The notes under the pieces are model-generated. The model saw only the letters and a program-made list of their open reading frames with translations, was not told where the DNA came from and searched no databases. From assembly GCA_027013815.1 (NCBI GenBank), contig JALWFY010000184.1:1-64000 (forward strand): a stretch of 64,000 nucleotides of DNA. Direction: 5' to 3'. Positions 10,815-21,748 of the stretch are shown here, piece by piece; positions within the stretch are counted from its first letter, which is position 1; every line of letters starts with the position of its first letter. This stretch comes from Desulfohalobiaceae bacterium. Lineage in GTDB: Bacteria > Desulfobacterota > Desulfovibrionia > Desulfovibrionales > Desulfothermaceae. Made by a program: the position numbers and the translations under genes.

Positions 10815-11320
10815 GTTTAAGTGGTCAAGATAAAGGGATTGCACTTGTAACTGCCCTGATACTTAGTCTAGTTGCCATAGTACTTATGGCAGCAATCATG
10901 GTATTAGTAGTTACAAATACCCAACATTCAGGTTCAGTAAAAAGATATACTTCTTGTTTAGAGGCCACAAAGGGAGGGATGGAGGACTTTATAGCCTCTA
11001 TGAAAAATTCTACCTGGACCAATCCTGCAGATACTAACTGGATAACAGGCCATACCTGTAAATTAAAAAGAGACACCAGCGTGTGGTCTTCAGCATGTAC
11101 ATTTTGTTCAAATGGCACCCAGTGCACAGATGATTCCAGTCCCTCAGACATTATTAATTATGCTGATTGGCAAAAAAGTTATGGATCATACACAGTGTAC
11201 GCAAAAATAATAGACTGTAAGGGATATGCAGACGGATTTTTGTATAATATAGAACTAGTTGGTGTTGGTGCTGGCAATGAAAAGGCCTGGATAGCCCTAG
11301 TATATCAACTGGCCCTTTAA
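10811..11320 (+). CDS. PilX-like minor pilin / PilX N-terminal domain protein
   Basis: GIALVTALILSLVAIVLMAAIMVLVVTNTQHS; GTG start; overlaps pilW. Confidence 0.75.
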   Translation: MSLSGQDKGIALVTALILSLVAIVLMAAIMVLVVTNTQHSGSVKRYTSCLEATKGGMEDFIASMKNSTWTNPADTNWITGHTCKLKRDTSVWSSACTFCSNGTQCTDDSSPSDIINYADWQKSYGSYTVYAKIIDCKGYADGFLYNIELVGVGAGNEKAWIALVYQLAL

Positions 11321-11343
11321 CAAAGAGATTTTGGACAAATCAT

Positions 11344-13620
11344 ATGACAAACCTTGATAAAAACACCATTATCCACCTCTTAAGAGGTTATAATCTTCTA
11401 AAAAAAGTCCTAAAATATCCAGAGATCAAAGATATTGTGGTAGATGTATTTTTAGAAGCCCTCCAAAAAGAAAAAGGGCTTGATGAACACTTTTTTGTTC
11501 AAATGGCAAAAGAGATTATTGAGGTAAATAAAAACCATTTTGATCAAAAGGACCTAGAACAGACCCTGATATTTATTTACTTTACCATTAGTTTTAAGGA
11601 AGATATATGGGAAGAATATATAAACCTTGCCAGAAAAAAATTGGCCTTTAAAGAACTAAGCAGAGTGGTAAATAAAGAAGGGGCTACTTATGGTCAAATA
11701 ATGCGCTCTGTTAAAAAATTTTGTGAAATACCAGAAGGGGATATGTACCTCTCCCCAAGTGAAGTGGAAGGGATCAGGGTTGCCCTTATTAATTTTTTTA
11801 TCTCAAATCAGCTCTCTTTTATAAGCATTGCAAAAGAACATATCACTGTAAGGGACGTTAATGACATCTTGGATAGGACATATAGAAGCAAGAGACGTCC
11901 AGGAAGGATTGGCGGAAAGGCTGCTGGCATGTATCTGGCCTATAGGATACTCAAACCTAGGTTTAAAAAAACAGATCCAATACTTGAAAAACATATTGAA
12001 ATTCCAGAATCATATTTTTTTAATTCTGGAATATTTTCTGAATTTATTGATTACAATGAACTATATGAATTCCATTCTCAAAAATATAAAACCATAGATG
12101 AAATCCAAAAAGGATATGAAAAGATTGCCTTACTATTTAAAAATGCAAGATTCCCAGATGATATGCTTGAAATGTTCAGGGAATTTTTGAACAAAGTAGG
12201 TGAACATCCCTTAATCCTCCGCTCATCTAGCCTATTAGAGGACAACTTTGGTTATGCATTCTCTGGAAAATATGATTCTGTGTTTCTCGCAAACCAAGGA
12301 AATATAGAAAGCAGATTAGATGAATTCATCTGGGGCCTTAAAAAAGTCCATATGAGCACATATAGCCCTGCTGCTATTATCTATAGAAGGGACCATAACT
12401 TATTAGATTTTGATGAAAAGATGAGCGTACTTGCGCAAAAAGTGATTGGTAGAAGATTTGGCAAATATTTTTTGCCATTTGCTGCTGGGGTGGGCTTTTC
12501 TTACAGCACCTATTCCTGGTCCCCAAAAATAGACAAAAATCAAGGAATGATAAGACTGGTGTTTGGCCTAGGCACCAGGGCAGTTGACAGGGTTGGAGGT
12601 GACTATCCTAGGATGATCTTTCTGTCTCATCCAGGGCTTAGACCAGAGATCTCTGCCAGTGATATCATGAAATATTCTCAAAAATATGTAGATGTTATAG
12701 ACCTTGAGCAAAGAAAATTTTTAACCATCCCATTATCTCAATTCTTAAAACAAGTAAAACATCCAGACATGTTTTATGCAATATCAATAGCACAAGGTGA
12801 TCATCTAACTACTCCACTTTCCAGGATACAAAAAATAGATGTTAGCAACTCTTGTATCACCTTTGAAAATTTTATAAACAAAACAAAATTTATCCCTTTA
12901 ATAAAAGAGGTCTTAAATAAATTAGAAAAGGCATATAAAAGACCTGTGGATGTAGAATTTGCATGGGACCAAGACAAGCTCTACATATTACAATGTAGAT
13001 CCCTCTCTGTAACACAAGATCCTGGACACATAGAGATTCCAGACAACATATCAAAGGATGATATAATATTTACCACTCACAGGGTCTTAAACAATTGCAA
13101 GGTCCAGGGTTTAGAACTGGTCATATATGTTGATCCCAAGTCATATTCTCTGTTAAATAGCGTAGAAGATAAAATCAAACTAGGCAAAATCATTGGAAAA
13201 CTAAACAGAGAGCTAGAAGATAAAAATTTTGCCCTTTTTGGTCCTGGGAGATGGGGCTCCAATGATATAAACTTAGGGGTCAAGGTAAACTACGAAGACA
13301 TAAACCATGCAAAGGTCCTTGCAGAAGTTGCATTTGAGCAAAATGGATGCACACCAGAGGTCTCTTTTGGTACCCATTTTTTCAGTGATCTAGTAGAAGC
13401 AAACATCATACCAATTGCAATCTTTCCAAATGATTCTATTACTATCTTTAAAGAAGAATTTTTCTTGAAATCCAAAAACATACTCACAAAACTCATGCCT
13501 AAAGAAGAAAGATTTAAACATGTGATCCATGTAATAGATGTACCCAAGACTACAAATGGCAAAACTCTAAATATATACCAGGATAGCATACAACAATATG
13601 GTATTGGATTCTTAAAATAA
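11344..13620 (+). CDS. PEP/pyruvate-binding (PPDK N-terminal-like ATP-grasp) protein without recognisable phosphohistidine or PEP-binding barrel domains
   Basis: ORF 758 aa; RIGGKAAGMYLAYRIL, ILRSSSLLEDNFGYAFSGKYDSVFL, VDVEFAWDQDKLYILQCRSL motifs; C-terminal GPGRWGSNDINLGVKVNYEDI domain. Confidence 0.85.
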   Translation: MTNLDKNTIIHLLRGYNLLKKVLKYPEIKDIVVDVFLEALQKEKGLDEHFFVQMAKEIIEVNKNHFDQKDLEQTLIFIYFTISFKEDIWEEYINLARKKLAFKELSRVVNKEGATYGQIMRSVKKFCEIPEGDMYLSPSEVEGIRVALINFFISNQLSFISIAKEHITVRDVNDILDRTYRSKRRPGRIGGKAAGMYLAYRILKPRFKKTDPILEKHIEIPESYFFNSGIFSEFIDYNELYEFHSQKYKTIDEIQKGYEKIALLFKNARFPDDMLEMFREFLNKVGEHPLILRSSSLLEDNFGYAFSGKYDSVFLANQGNIESRLDEFIWGLKKVHMSTYSPAAIIYRRDHNLLDFDEKMSVLAQKVIGRRFGKYFLPFAAGVGFSYSTYSWSPKIDKNQGMIRLVFGLGTRAVDRVGGDYPRMIFLSHPGLRPEISASDIMKYSQKYVDVIDLEQRKFLTIPLSQFLKQVKHPDMFYAISIAQGDHLTTPLSRIQKIDVSNSCITFENFINKTKFIPLIKEVLNKLEKAYKRPVDVEFAWDQDKLYILQCRSLSVTQDPGHIEIPDNISKDDIIFTTHRVLNNCKVQGLELVIYVDPKSYSLLNSVEDKIKLGKIIGKLNRELEDKNFALFGPGRWGSNDINLGVKVNYEDINHAKVLAEVAFEQNGCTPEVSFGTHFFSDLVEANIIPIAIFPNDSITIFKEEFFLKSKNILTKLMPKEERFKHVIHVIDVPKTTNGKTLNIYQDSIQQYGIGFLK

Positions 13621-13625
13621 AAAAA

Positions 13626-14819
13626 TTAACTATCCTCTCCTTGCAAGGACGATACTTTTTCTTGTTCTTTCTTTTCAATCTTTTTCAATAAATTATCTGC
13701 TTCCCTAAAGTCAGGATTTATGTGTATTGCTTTTTTTAGATGAATAGTTGCCTTTTTTTTGTTATGAATACTTAAGTAAGCTATGGCAATATTATAATGA
13801 ATCTTCTCATTCTCTGGTTCTTTTTTAAGGGCCTGGGAATAGGCAATAATTGCGTCATCTAAGTTTCCCTTTTTTCGAAGGGATACTGCAAGGTTATTTA
13901 AGGTCTCTACTGTGAGATATTCAAATAAGATATGTTTAAATTCCCTTAGTACTTCATCTACATATCCCTTTTCAAGATAAGCATTCCATATATCCTGAAC
14001 TAATTGTTCATTTTTTGGATCTACCTTCAGGGCCATTAGGAAGAAATCCCTGGCCTTGGTTAGCTCTCCCTTTAATAGATGTGCATTCCCCATATTAAAC
14101 AATATAAGAGAAGAATTTGGATTTATCTCATAGGCCTTTTTAAAGGCAAAAAGTGCAGAGTCGTAATCCTTTTTTTCAATTGAAATCTTTCCTTTAAGGA
14201 GCCATCCCTTTGGAAATAATGGATTTTCTCCTAGACCTATATCCACCAGAGACCCTGCCCTATCTATCTCCCCTTTTTCTAAACAAATCTTTGCCATTTC
14301 ATACAATGCCCTGGCCCTTGTTTTGGGATATTTACGGATAAATTGTTTTAGTCTTTTGTCAGCCTCTTGAAATTTATCCTTTTTTATCAAATCCCCTATC
14401 TGTTCAATCAGCTTAGATAGCCTTACTTGAGTAGATTCCCCTTTTTCTATATTTTTCAATTTAGAAATAATCCCCTCTACAGTAATTGGCTTTAATAGAT
14501 ATTCTGTTACATCTTCGTCAGCAGCAAGTGCAATATCCCCTTTTTCCCCTTTGGAAGTGACCATTAAGACTGGAAGGTTTACAAACCTTTTATTTGTCCT
14601 CATCCACCTCAAGAGTTGGAAACCATCCATCCTTGGCATCTTCCAATCACTTATCACTAGTTGGATATCCCCTCTTCCTTCTAAAATCTCTTTTGCCTCT
14701 TCTCCATTTGATGCCTCTAAAAATTCCTTATATCCCAACACCCTCAATATATTTATCAAGGTCTCCCTTGCAGGCTGAATATCGTCCACTATTAATATAG
14801 GCTTGCTCTTGTCTAACAT
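13626..14819 (-). CDS. Response regulator receiver + TPR repeat protein
   Basis: 397 aa; CheY-like N-terminus (PILIVDDIQPAR, VISDWKMPRMDG) followed by several TPRs. Confidence 0.92.
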   Translation of the reverse strand: MLDKSKPILIVDDIQPARETLINILRVLGYKEFLEASNGEEAKEILEGRGDIQLVISDWKMPRMDGFQLLRWMRTNKRFVNLPVLMVTSKGEKGDIALAADEDVTEYLLKPITVEGIISKLKNIEKGESTQVRLSKLIEQIGDLIKKDKFQEADKRLKQFIRKYPKTRARALYEMAKICLEKGEIDRAGSLVDIGLGENPLFPKGWLLKGKISIEKKDYDSALFAFKKAYEINPNSSLILFNMGNAHLLKGELTKARDFFLMALKVDPKNEQLVQDIWNAYLEKGYVDEVLREFKHILFEYLTVETLNNLAVSLRKKGNLDDAIIAYSQALKKEPENEKIHYNIAIAYLSIHNKKKATIHLKKAIHINPDFREADNLLKKIEKKEQEKVSSLQGEDS

Positions 14820-16114
14820 TTTGCATTTCCTTCACATACGTAACATGTGAAACAAAACCTACTCCCTGTATCTGGAGCATCCTCTACCCAAATCTTTCCT
14901 TTAAGTAGATTTACTATCCTCTTACATATAAAAAGCCCAATACCCGTTCCTTGGACTTCTTTATTTCTCTTGAGACGTTCAAATCTATTAAATATTAAAC
15001 TCTTATGCTCATCAGGAATACCAGGACCTGTATCTTCTACACAGATCTTTGCAAATCTTTTGAACCTGTCCTCAAACCTCTTGGTTTTAAAAACCTCCCC
15101 ATATATCTTAACTTGTCCCCCCTTAGGGGTATATTTGATTGCATTAGAAACCAAGTTCTGGAACAAGTGCACTAATAAATTATGATTCCCATATAATATA
15201 ATGTCTTTATCACACAACAGTTTTATATCTATTGATTTTTCCTGTGCCAGGGGCATTAAATCTTCTAACACCTGATCTAACACCCCCCTAAAACTAGTTG
15301 GATTATATTCAATCTTTCCCTCCTGGAATTGATCTACTCTGGCTATTTGTAAAAATTCATTTATCATTTCAAGTAATTTTTGGGCACCATTTAGCGCAGT
15401 ATCTACAATAGTCTCTTGTTGTTCTGTAAGCCCTCCTATATATTTTAATAGGTCAAGATTGGATATAATAGCAGACAAAGGACTTTTAAAATCATGAACT
15501 ACCATCTCAACCAGTTCAGACCGCTCAGTATAGGTCATCATAAGTTCTTCCTTACTTATCCTAAGTTCCTCAGATATCCTCTTTAAATTCTCCTTTTCTT
15601 CCCTCAATTTATGGAACAAAATAGAATTTTCCAATAATGGAGATATAATAGATGCATAGTCCTTTGTAACTAAAAAATCCTGTTCAGTAAAAAATTTATT
15701 CTCTATCTGATCAGAAAAGGTAATTATACCTAAAACTCCCTCTTGTCCTTTTAAAGGAATACATATTAATGAAGGTGTAGAATAGTTCTTTGCATGAATA
15801 CACTTTTTGAACCTCTTAGACCTTCTAACATCTTTAAAGTAAACAGGCTCACAAGTAGTCACCACATAACCTGATATAGTATCAGGATCAACCTTTATCT
15901 TTTTATTCAAAATCTTTTTATTAGTAGATGCAACTACATCTAAGACATTCCTTTTTTTGTCAAGTAACATAATAGAACCTTTTCCTGCCTTTATCTTTTC
16001 CAAAATAAGACTCAGGCTCTTATGCATCTTTTCCTGCAAATCTATATCTAAAGCAGTAACAGTTCTTATAACAGAATACAAAAATTCTAACTCTTCCTTA
16101 AATCTCTGTTCCAT
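14813..16114 (-). CDS. GAF-domain sensor histidine kinase
   Basis: 433 aa; GAF region, H-box VVHDFKSPLSAIISNLD, N-box NLVSNAIKYTPKGG, DTGPGIP, GTGIGLFICKRIV. Confidence 0.93.
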   Translation of the reverse strand: MEQRFKEELEFLYSVIRTVTALDIDLQEKMHKSLSLILEKIKAGKGSIMLLDKKRNVLDVVASTNKKILNKKIKVDPDTISGYVVTTCEPVYFKDVRRSKRFKKCIHAKNYSTPSLICIPLKGQEGVLGIITFSDQIENKFFTEQDFLVTKDYASIISPLLENSILFHKLREEKENLKRISEELRISKEELMMTYTERSELVEMVVHDFKSPLSAIISNLDLLKYIGGLTEQQETIVDTALNGAQKLLEMINEFLQIARVDQFQEGKIEYNPTSFRGVLDQVLEDLMPLAQEKSIDIKLLCDKDIILYGNHNLLVHLFQNLVSNAIKYTPKGGQVKIYGEVFKTKRFEDRFKRFAKICVEDTGPGIPDEHKSLIFNRFERLKRNKEVQGTGIGLFICKRIVNLLKGKIWVEDAPDTGSRFCFTCYVCEGNAKC

Positions 16115-16329
16115 TTTTTCTGGTTACCTATATTAATTTTTTTAAAGATATACTAAACAATTTGTGCACTCAAGAGAAAAATAAATAAAAGTTTATAAAT
16201 ATCAAAATGTAAGACCAGTTGACTGAGCTTATTAAGACTTTACATGCTCCTCTTTATTATATATTTATATCTCCTTCTATTGGCCAAGTATTTTAAAGTA
16301 TAGCAAAAATCACATACTAGGAGAAATAT

Positions 16330-16890
16330 ATGGACACCCAAAAAATAGGTAACAGGATAAGAAAGTTCAGGGAATTAAAGGAAGTTTCAATACAAGATCT
16401 CTCATCTAGGACAGGATTAGACGTAGACCTACTTAAAGACATTGAGCAAGACAGGGTCTATCCTGCCCTTGGAATATTGTTAAAGATATCCAGGGCCCTT
16501 GGCACTAGATTGGGAACATTTATTGATGATCAAATTAGTGAAGACCCTGTGATAATTACAAAGGAAAACAGGAGTTGCGAGACCAGCTCTTACAGGGGCA
16601 AAGAAAACCTTGCCTTAAAATTCTATTCCCTTGGCAGGGGAAAGACAGATAGGCATATGGAGCCATTTTTTATAGAAATATTTCCAGAAAGCAAAGAATT
16701 AGACTTTTCCAGTCATGAAGGCGAAGAATTTATAGTTGTATTATCAGGACAAATCCAGGTTACTTATGGAAACAAGACCTATTTACTGACTCAAGGAGAT
16801 AGTATTTATTATAATTCCACAGTACCACATAAGGTTTGTAGTGCAACCAATGAGGTGGCAAAGATCTATGCAGTACTCTATATGCCATAA
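16330..16890 (+). CDS. XRE-family regulator with C-terminal cupin
   Basis: 186 aa; N-terminal HTH (IGNRIRKFRELKEVSIQDLSSRTGLDVDLLKDIEQ), cupin GEEFIVVLSGQIQV...GDSIYYNSTVPHKV. Confidence 0.92.
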   Translation: MDTQKIGNRIRKFRELKEVSIQDLSSRTGLDVDLLKDIEQDRVYPALGILLKISRALGTRLGTFIDDQISEDPVIITKENRSCETSSYRGKENLALKFYSLGRGKTDRHMEPFFIEIFPESKELDFSSHEGEEFIVVLSGQIQVTYGNKTYLLTQGDSIYYNSTVPHKVCSATNEVAKIYAVLYMP

Positions 16891-16931
16891 TATCTTAAGG
16901 CCAAAAACTATTAAACTGCCAAGGAGTATAT

Positions 16932-18584
16932 ATGGAGCATAATGGTGTGTTTTTACAGGAAATCACATTGGGAAAACTATTAGACAACACTGTTTCTAAA
17001 TACGGGGACAATGAGGCCATTGTTTATGTGGACAGGGATTTAAGGCTAACCTACAGAGAATTTTCTAGGTTAGTGGATAAACTGGCAAAGGGTTTAATGG
17101 CCTTAGGGGTTGAAAAAGGGGAAAAGGTGGCAATATGGGCGCCAAATGTCCCCTATTGGATAGCCCTTCAATTTGCAACTGCAAAGATAGGGGCAATATT
17201 GCTCACTGTAAACACCCATTACAAGAGTTCAGAACTGGAGTATCTACTTAGCCAGTCTGAAGCAGAAAATTTATTTTTAGTGGAATCATACAGGGATTCA
17301 GACTATCTTTCCATGGTTTACGAACTCATACCTGAACTCAAGGATGGGCCCAGGGAATATTTTAAAAGTAAAAAATTTCCTAATTTAAAAAGGGTATTTT
17401 ATTTAGGCCATGAAAAATACAAGGGTCTATATTCAATCCCTGAATTAATTGGAATGGGTAGGATGGTGTCTATAGATGATTATAAAAAAAGACAAGACTC
17501 TATCTCTCCCCATGACGTGGTAAACATGCAATATACATCAGGCACCACGGGATTTCCAAAGGGAGTGATGTTGACCCATTACAATATACTGAACAATGGA
17601 TTCTGGGTTGGAGAAAATATGAAGCTCACCCCAAAAGACAAGATTTGTCTTCCAGTACCCCTTTTCCATTGTTTTGGATGTGTGCTTGGGGTACTTGCAG
17701 CAGTATCCCATGGCTCTACTCTAGTAGTTTTAGAAGAGTTTAACCCCCTACTTGTCATGAGCTCTGTTCAAGCAGAAAGATGCACAGCCCTATATGGTGT
17801 ACCAACCATGTTTATTGCAATACTAGAACATTCTATGTTCTCAAAATTTGACTACTCTTCTCTAAGGACTGGAATCATGGCAGGGTCTCCATGTCCAGTA
17901 AGGGTAATGAGACAGGTTATGGATAAAATGAATATGAAGGAAATAACTATTTGTTATGGACTAACAGAGGCTTCACCTGTTATGACTCAGACCAGGACCA
18001 ATGATAGGATTGAAAAAAGAGTGGAAACAGTTGGAAAACCACTGCCTGGTATTGAAATAAAACTCGTTGACCCCAAGACAGGAAAACAAGTCCCAGTAGG
18101 TGTGCAGGGAGAGGTATGCTGTAGGGGCTATAATGTGATGAAGGGATATTACAAGATGGAAGAAGCCACAAAAGAAGCCATAGACAATGATGGTTTCTTA
18201 CACTCTGGAGATTTAGGCGTCATGGACGAGGATGGATATTTGAGCATAACTGGAAGATTAAAAGACATGATCATAAGGGGAGGAGAGAATATATATCCCA
18301 GAGAAATTGAAGAATTTTTATATCAAATGAAAGGGATCTACGACGTCCAAGTAGTTGGAGTGCCTAGCAAAAAATATGGAGAAGAAGTTGGGGCATTTAT
18401 TATTTTAAAGCAAGGATATAATTATACCCCAGAAGATATAAAAGAATTTTGTAGGGGGAAACTTGCAAGATACAAGATCCCGAAGTATATTGCATTTGTT
18501 AAGGAATATGATATGACTGCCAGTGGGAAGGTCCAAAAATTCAAGTTAAGGGAAAAGGCAGCAGAAATCTTTGACATCAACTAA
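16932..18584 (+). CDS. AMP-dependent acyl-CoA synthetase/ligase
   Basis: 550 aa; [43 protein letters not shown] motifs. Confidence 0.94.
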   Translation: MEHNGVFLQEITLGKLLDNTVSKYGDNEAIVYVDRDLRLTYREFSRLVDKLAKGLMALGVEKGEKVAIWAPNVPYWIALQFATAKIGAILLTVNTHYKSSELEYLLSQSEAENLFLVESYRDSDYLSMVYELIPELKDGPREYFKSKKFPNLKRVFYLGHEKYKGLYSIPELIGMGRMVSIDDYKKRQDSISPHDVVNMQYTSGTTGFPKGVMLTHYNILNNGFWVGENMKLTPKDKICLPVPLFHCFGCVLGVLAAVSHGSTLVVLEEFNPLLVMSSVQAERCTALYGVPTMFIAILEHSMFSKFDYSSLRTGIMAGSPCPVRVMRQVMDKMNMKEITICYGLTEASPVMTQTRTNDRIEKRVETVGKPLPGIEIKLVDPKTGKQVPVGVQGEVCCRGYNVMKGYYKMEEATKEAIDNDGFLHSGDLGVMDEDGYLSITGRLKDMIIRGGENIYPREIEEFLYQMKGIYDVQVVGVPSKKYGEEVGAFIILKQGYNYTPEDIKEFCRGKLARYKIPKYIAFVKEYDMTASGKVQKFKLREKAAEIFDIN

Positions 18585-18602
18585 TAAAAAAGGGGATTAA
18601 TC

Positions 18603-19328
18603 ATGCCAAAGCTTGCAGTAAATGTAGACCACATAGCAACCATTAGACAGGCCAGGCTTGCAAAAGAACCTGATCCTGTTCATGCAGCTTTTTTGGCTGA
18701 GATGGCTGGAGCCAGTGGGATAATAGTACACTTAAGGGAAGACAGAAGACACATCCAGGATAGGGACGTAGGGCTCCTAAAACAAACTGTAAAAAGAGCG
18801 CTCCACCTTGAAATGGCAGCAACTCAGGAGATGCAACAAATCGCATTAGAAATAAAACCATATATGATATGTCTAGTTCCAGAAAAACGCCAAGAACTCA
18901 CAACAGAAGGAGGACTTGACGTGGCCTCCAGGATAGAGGAATTAAAGGAATATCTAAAACCCATCAAAGACTCTGGTATCAAGACCTCACTTTTTATTGA
19001 TGCTGAAGAAAAACAGATAGAGGCCGCCCAAAAAGTGGGCTCAGAATATATCGAGATACACACAGGCCATTATGCAGATGCAGAAGATGAAGTACAAAGA
19101 AGGACTGAGCTTAAAAAGATATTAAAAGGGATAAAGGTTGCTCAGGACTTTATGTTAAAGGTAAATCTTGGACATGGTCTGGATTATGAAAACATATGGG
19201 CATTTTCCAGTATACCAGGGATAAATGAATATTCCATTGGACATAGCATTGTTGCCAGGGCATCTTTAATTGGCATGGAAAGGGCAGTTAGGGAAATGCT
19301 TGAAATTATAAGGACATTTGCAGACTAA
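18603..19328 (+). CDS. pdxJ: Pyridoxine 5'-phosphate synthase
   Basis: 241 aa; [47 protein letters not shown]. Confidence 0.97.
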   Translation: MPKLAVNVDHIATIRQARLAKEPDPVHAAFLAEMAGASGIIVHLREDRRHIQDRDVGLLKQTVKRALHLEMAATQEMQQIALEIKPYMICLVPEKRQELTTEGGLDVASRIEELKEYLKPIKDSGIKTSLFIDAEEKQIEAAQKVGSEYIEIHTGHYADAEDEVQRRTELKKILKGIKVAQDFMLKVNLGHGLDYENIWAFSSIPGINEYSIGHSIVARASLIGMERAVREMLEIIRTFAD

Positions 19329-19331
19329 ATC

Positions 19332-19703
19332 ATGATATATGGAATTGGCATTGACCTAGTAGAAATCAACAGGATTGAAAGGATATATAAGAAATGGGGG
19401 GATAGATTTACAAATAAGATCCTGACCCCCAGAGAAAAGGATTCTATTACTGGAACAATTTCAAGGTATTTGGCATCTAGATTTGCTGCAAAAGAGGCAT
19501 TTGTCAAGGCACTTGGAACAGGTTTTTCCGAGAGTATTGGTCTTAAGGACATTGAAATAATATCTGAACCAAACAATCCCCCAAATATAAAATTATATGG
19601 AAGGCCCCTTGAAATTCAAAAACAAAAGAGATTAAAAAAAATTTTTTTATCTATTTCCCATGAAAAAAATATTGCTGCTGCCATGGTAATAATAGAGGTC
19701 TAA
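19332..19703 (+). CDS. acpS: Holo-[acyl-carrier-protein] synthase
   Basis: 123 aa; IYGIGIDLVEINRIE, RFAAKEAFVKALGTG, LSISHEKNIAAA. Confidence 0.96.
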   Translation: MIYGIGIDLVEINRIERIYKKWGDRFTNKILTPREKDSITGTISRYLASRFAAKEAFVKALGTGFSESIGLKDIEIISEPNNPPNIKLYGRPLEIQKQKRLKKIFLSISHEKNIAAAMVIIEV

Positions 19704-19739
19704 AGACCCTAACCCCCAAAATCAAAGGAGGAACTTTGT

Positions 19740-21272
19740 ATGTATATGCCCTTACCAACCCCAAGGGAAATGGGTGAATGGGACAGGATGACCATTGAAG
19801 AATTTGGGATCATGGGAGAGATATTAATGGAAAATGCCTCATGGCAATGTGTATATGCTTTAATCCACAAATTTGGCCCTTTAAAAGGGGAAAAAATAGC
19901 AATATTATCTGGGCCAGGTAATAATGGGGGCGATGGTTTTGCAGTTGCAAGGCACTTAAATGACATGGGCGCTGATGTAATTATATTTTATAAAAAAGGG
20001 CTTGAGAATTATAAAAAAGATGCAGCATATCATGTGTCCCTTACACTTAAGGCAGGAATAGATGCTAAAAAGATAAGTGAGGTAGAATTAGATTTAAGGG
20101 GATATGATATAATAATCGATGGATTACTTGGAACTGGGTTTTCTGGGAACCTTAGAGAGGACTATCTCAAACTAGTAGAGACTATCAATGCAACAAAGGA
20201 CAATTCCTATATACTGGCAATAGACATTCCATCTGGATTAAATGGATTAACAGGTAAACCTTGTCCAGTTGCAGTTATAGCAGATTGTACTGTTACATTT
20301 GAAGAGGCAAAGACAGGGCTGTTTCTACCTGAAGCAAAAAAATATGTAGGGGATCTCGTTATAGGAAAAATTGGAATTCCCTCATTTATAAAAAAAGAGC
20401 ATCCCCCTTCTTTTTATGGAATAACAAAGGATATCTTAAATAGTATTCCCCAAATATCCAATATAGACCATAAATCCAAGGCAGGCCATGTACTTATAAT
20501 TGGTGGAGGCAAGGGGCTTGTAGGCGCCACTACATTGAGTGCACTTTCTGCCTTAAAGGCTGGGGCAGGCCTTGTCACTGTTGCCATTCCTTATGAATCT
20601 AGCCTTAGCGTTAAATTAAACTGGCCTGAAATAATGACTATTCCCCTAGGCGAAAGAGGTGATTTTGACTTCAGAGAAGAGCATTACCTTGAGATAAAAA
20701 AAGAACTCTCCCGGTTCCATTCAGTGGTAATCGGGCCTGGAATGGGAAGGGGAGATGGTGCTAGGGAATTTTTAAGAAGATATCTAGCCAATGATCATCC
20801 CAAGACAATTATAGATGCAGATGCACTCTATAATCTATCAAAACTAGATAAAATAAACCTGGCCCAAGATACAATACTTACGCCTCATCCTGGAGAAATG
20901 GGATATCTGCTGGGTCAGTCAAATTCCCGTGTCCAAGAAAATAGATTTGATTCCATAAAACAGGCTGTGGAAAAATTTGGATGTGTTGTTATATTAAAAG
21001 GTGCTGGCACACTTATAATGGGTGTAAATACAAAAATATATGTGTCCAATATTGCATGTAAAAATCTGGCAATTGGTGGTTCTGGAGACGTACTAAGTGG
21101 AATAATTGGAACATTGAGGGCAAGGAACATGGGGGCTATGGATGCAAGCTGTGCAGGGGTTATGTGGCACGCTATGGCAGGGGAATATTTAGAAAAAAAA
21201 TTCCCAAATAGGGGAAACCTTGCCCAAGACATTGCATATGCCCTCCCTGAGGTAATCTCAAGATGTGTCTAA
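19740..21272 (+). CDS. nnr: Bifunctional NAD(P)H-hydrate epimerase / dehydratase
   Basis: 510 aa; YjeF N-domain (SGPGNNGGDGFAVARHL) plus carbohydrate-kinase-like C-domain (LTPHPGEMGYLL, IGGSGDVLSGIIG). Confidence 0.95.
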   Translation: MYMPLPTPREMGEWDRMTIEEFGIMGEILMENASWQCVYALIHKFGPLKGEKIAILSGPGNNGGDGFAVARHLNDMGADVIIFYKKGLENYKKDAAYHVSLTLKAGIDAKKISEVELDLRGYDIIIDGLLGTGFSGNLREDYLKLVETINATKDNSYILAIDIPSGLNGLTGKPCPVAVIADCTVTFEEAKTGLFLPEAKKYVGDLVIGKIGIPSFIKKEHPPSFYGITKDILNSIPQISNIDHKSKAGHVLIIGGGKGLVGATTLSALSALKAGAGLVTVAIPYESSLSVKLNWPEIMTIPLGERGDFDFREEHYLEIKKELSRFHSVVIGPGMGRGDGAREFLRRYLANDHPKTIIDADALYNLSKLDKINLAQDTILTPHPGEMGYLLGQSNSRVQENRFDSIKQAVEKFGCVVILKGAGTLIMGVNTKIYVSNIACKNLAIGGSGDVLSGIIGTLRARNMGAMDASCAGVMWHAMAGEYLEKKFPNRGNLAQDIAYALPEVISRCV

Positions 21273-21748
21273 GTATAGAAATATCTGACCTCTTGGACCT
21301 TAAAAGGGTCACAACCATATTGCGTGATCTGAGTCTAAAAAATAAGATTAGGAAATTTTTTTTAAAAGGGGAACTTGGTGCAGGAAAAACTACCTTTGTA
21401 AGGTTGTTTGTAGAAGGACTTCCAGGGGGTGTTAATTCAGAAGTGAGCAGTCCAAGTTTTAATCTATACAATATCTATCCTACTATGCCTGAGGTAGTAC
21501 ATATTGACTTATATAGGTGCTTGGATTTAGAAGAAGAAATCTTAGAATATTTATTAAGAGAAGACATCATAATATTTGTTGAGTGGTGTGATAAATTGCC
21601 GTTTATATACTGGCCTGAGGAACATATATTAATTGATTTTAATATATTAGACAGCAAAAGGATTTTAAAATTCAAAGCAAGGGGACGGAAATACAGAATG
21701 TTTATAAAAGAACTAGACAAAAAACCCAAGGAGCAGGACCTACTATGA
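21263..21748 (+). CDS. tsaE: tRNA threonylcarbamoyladenosine biosynthesis ATPase TsaE
   Basis: 161 aa; GELGAGKTTFVRLF, SSPSFNLYNIY, HIDLYR, VEWCDKL. Confidence 0.92.
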   Translation: MCLSIEISDLLDLKRVTTILRDLSLKNKIRKFFLKGELGAGKTTFVRLFVEGLPGGVNSEVSSPSFNLYNIYPTMPEVVHIDLYRCLDLEEEILEYLLREDIIIFVEWCDKLPFIYWPEEHILIDFNILDSKRILKFKARGRKYRMFIKELDKKPKEQDLL

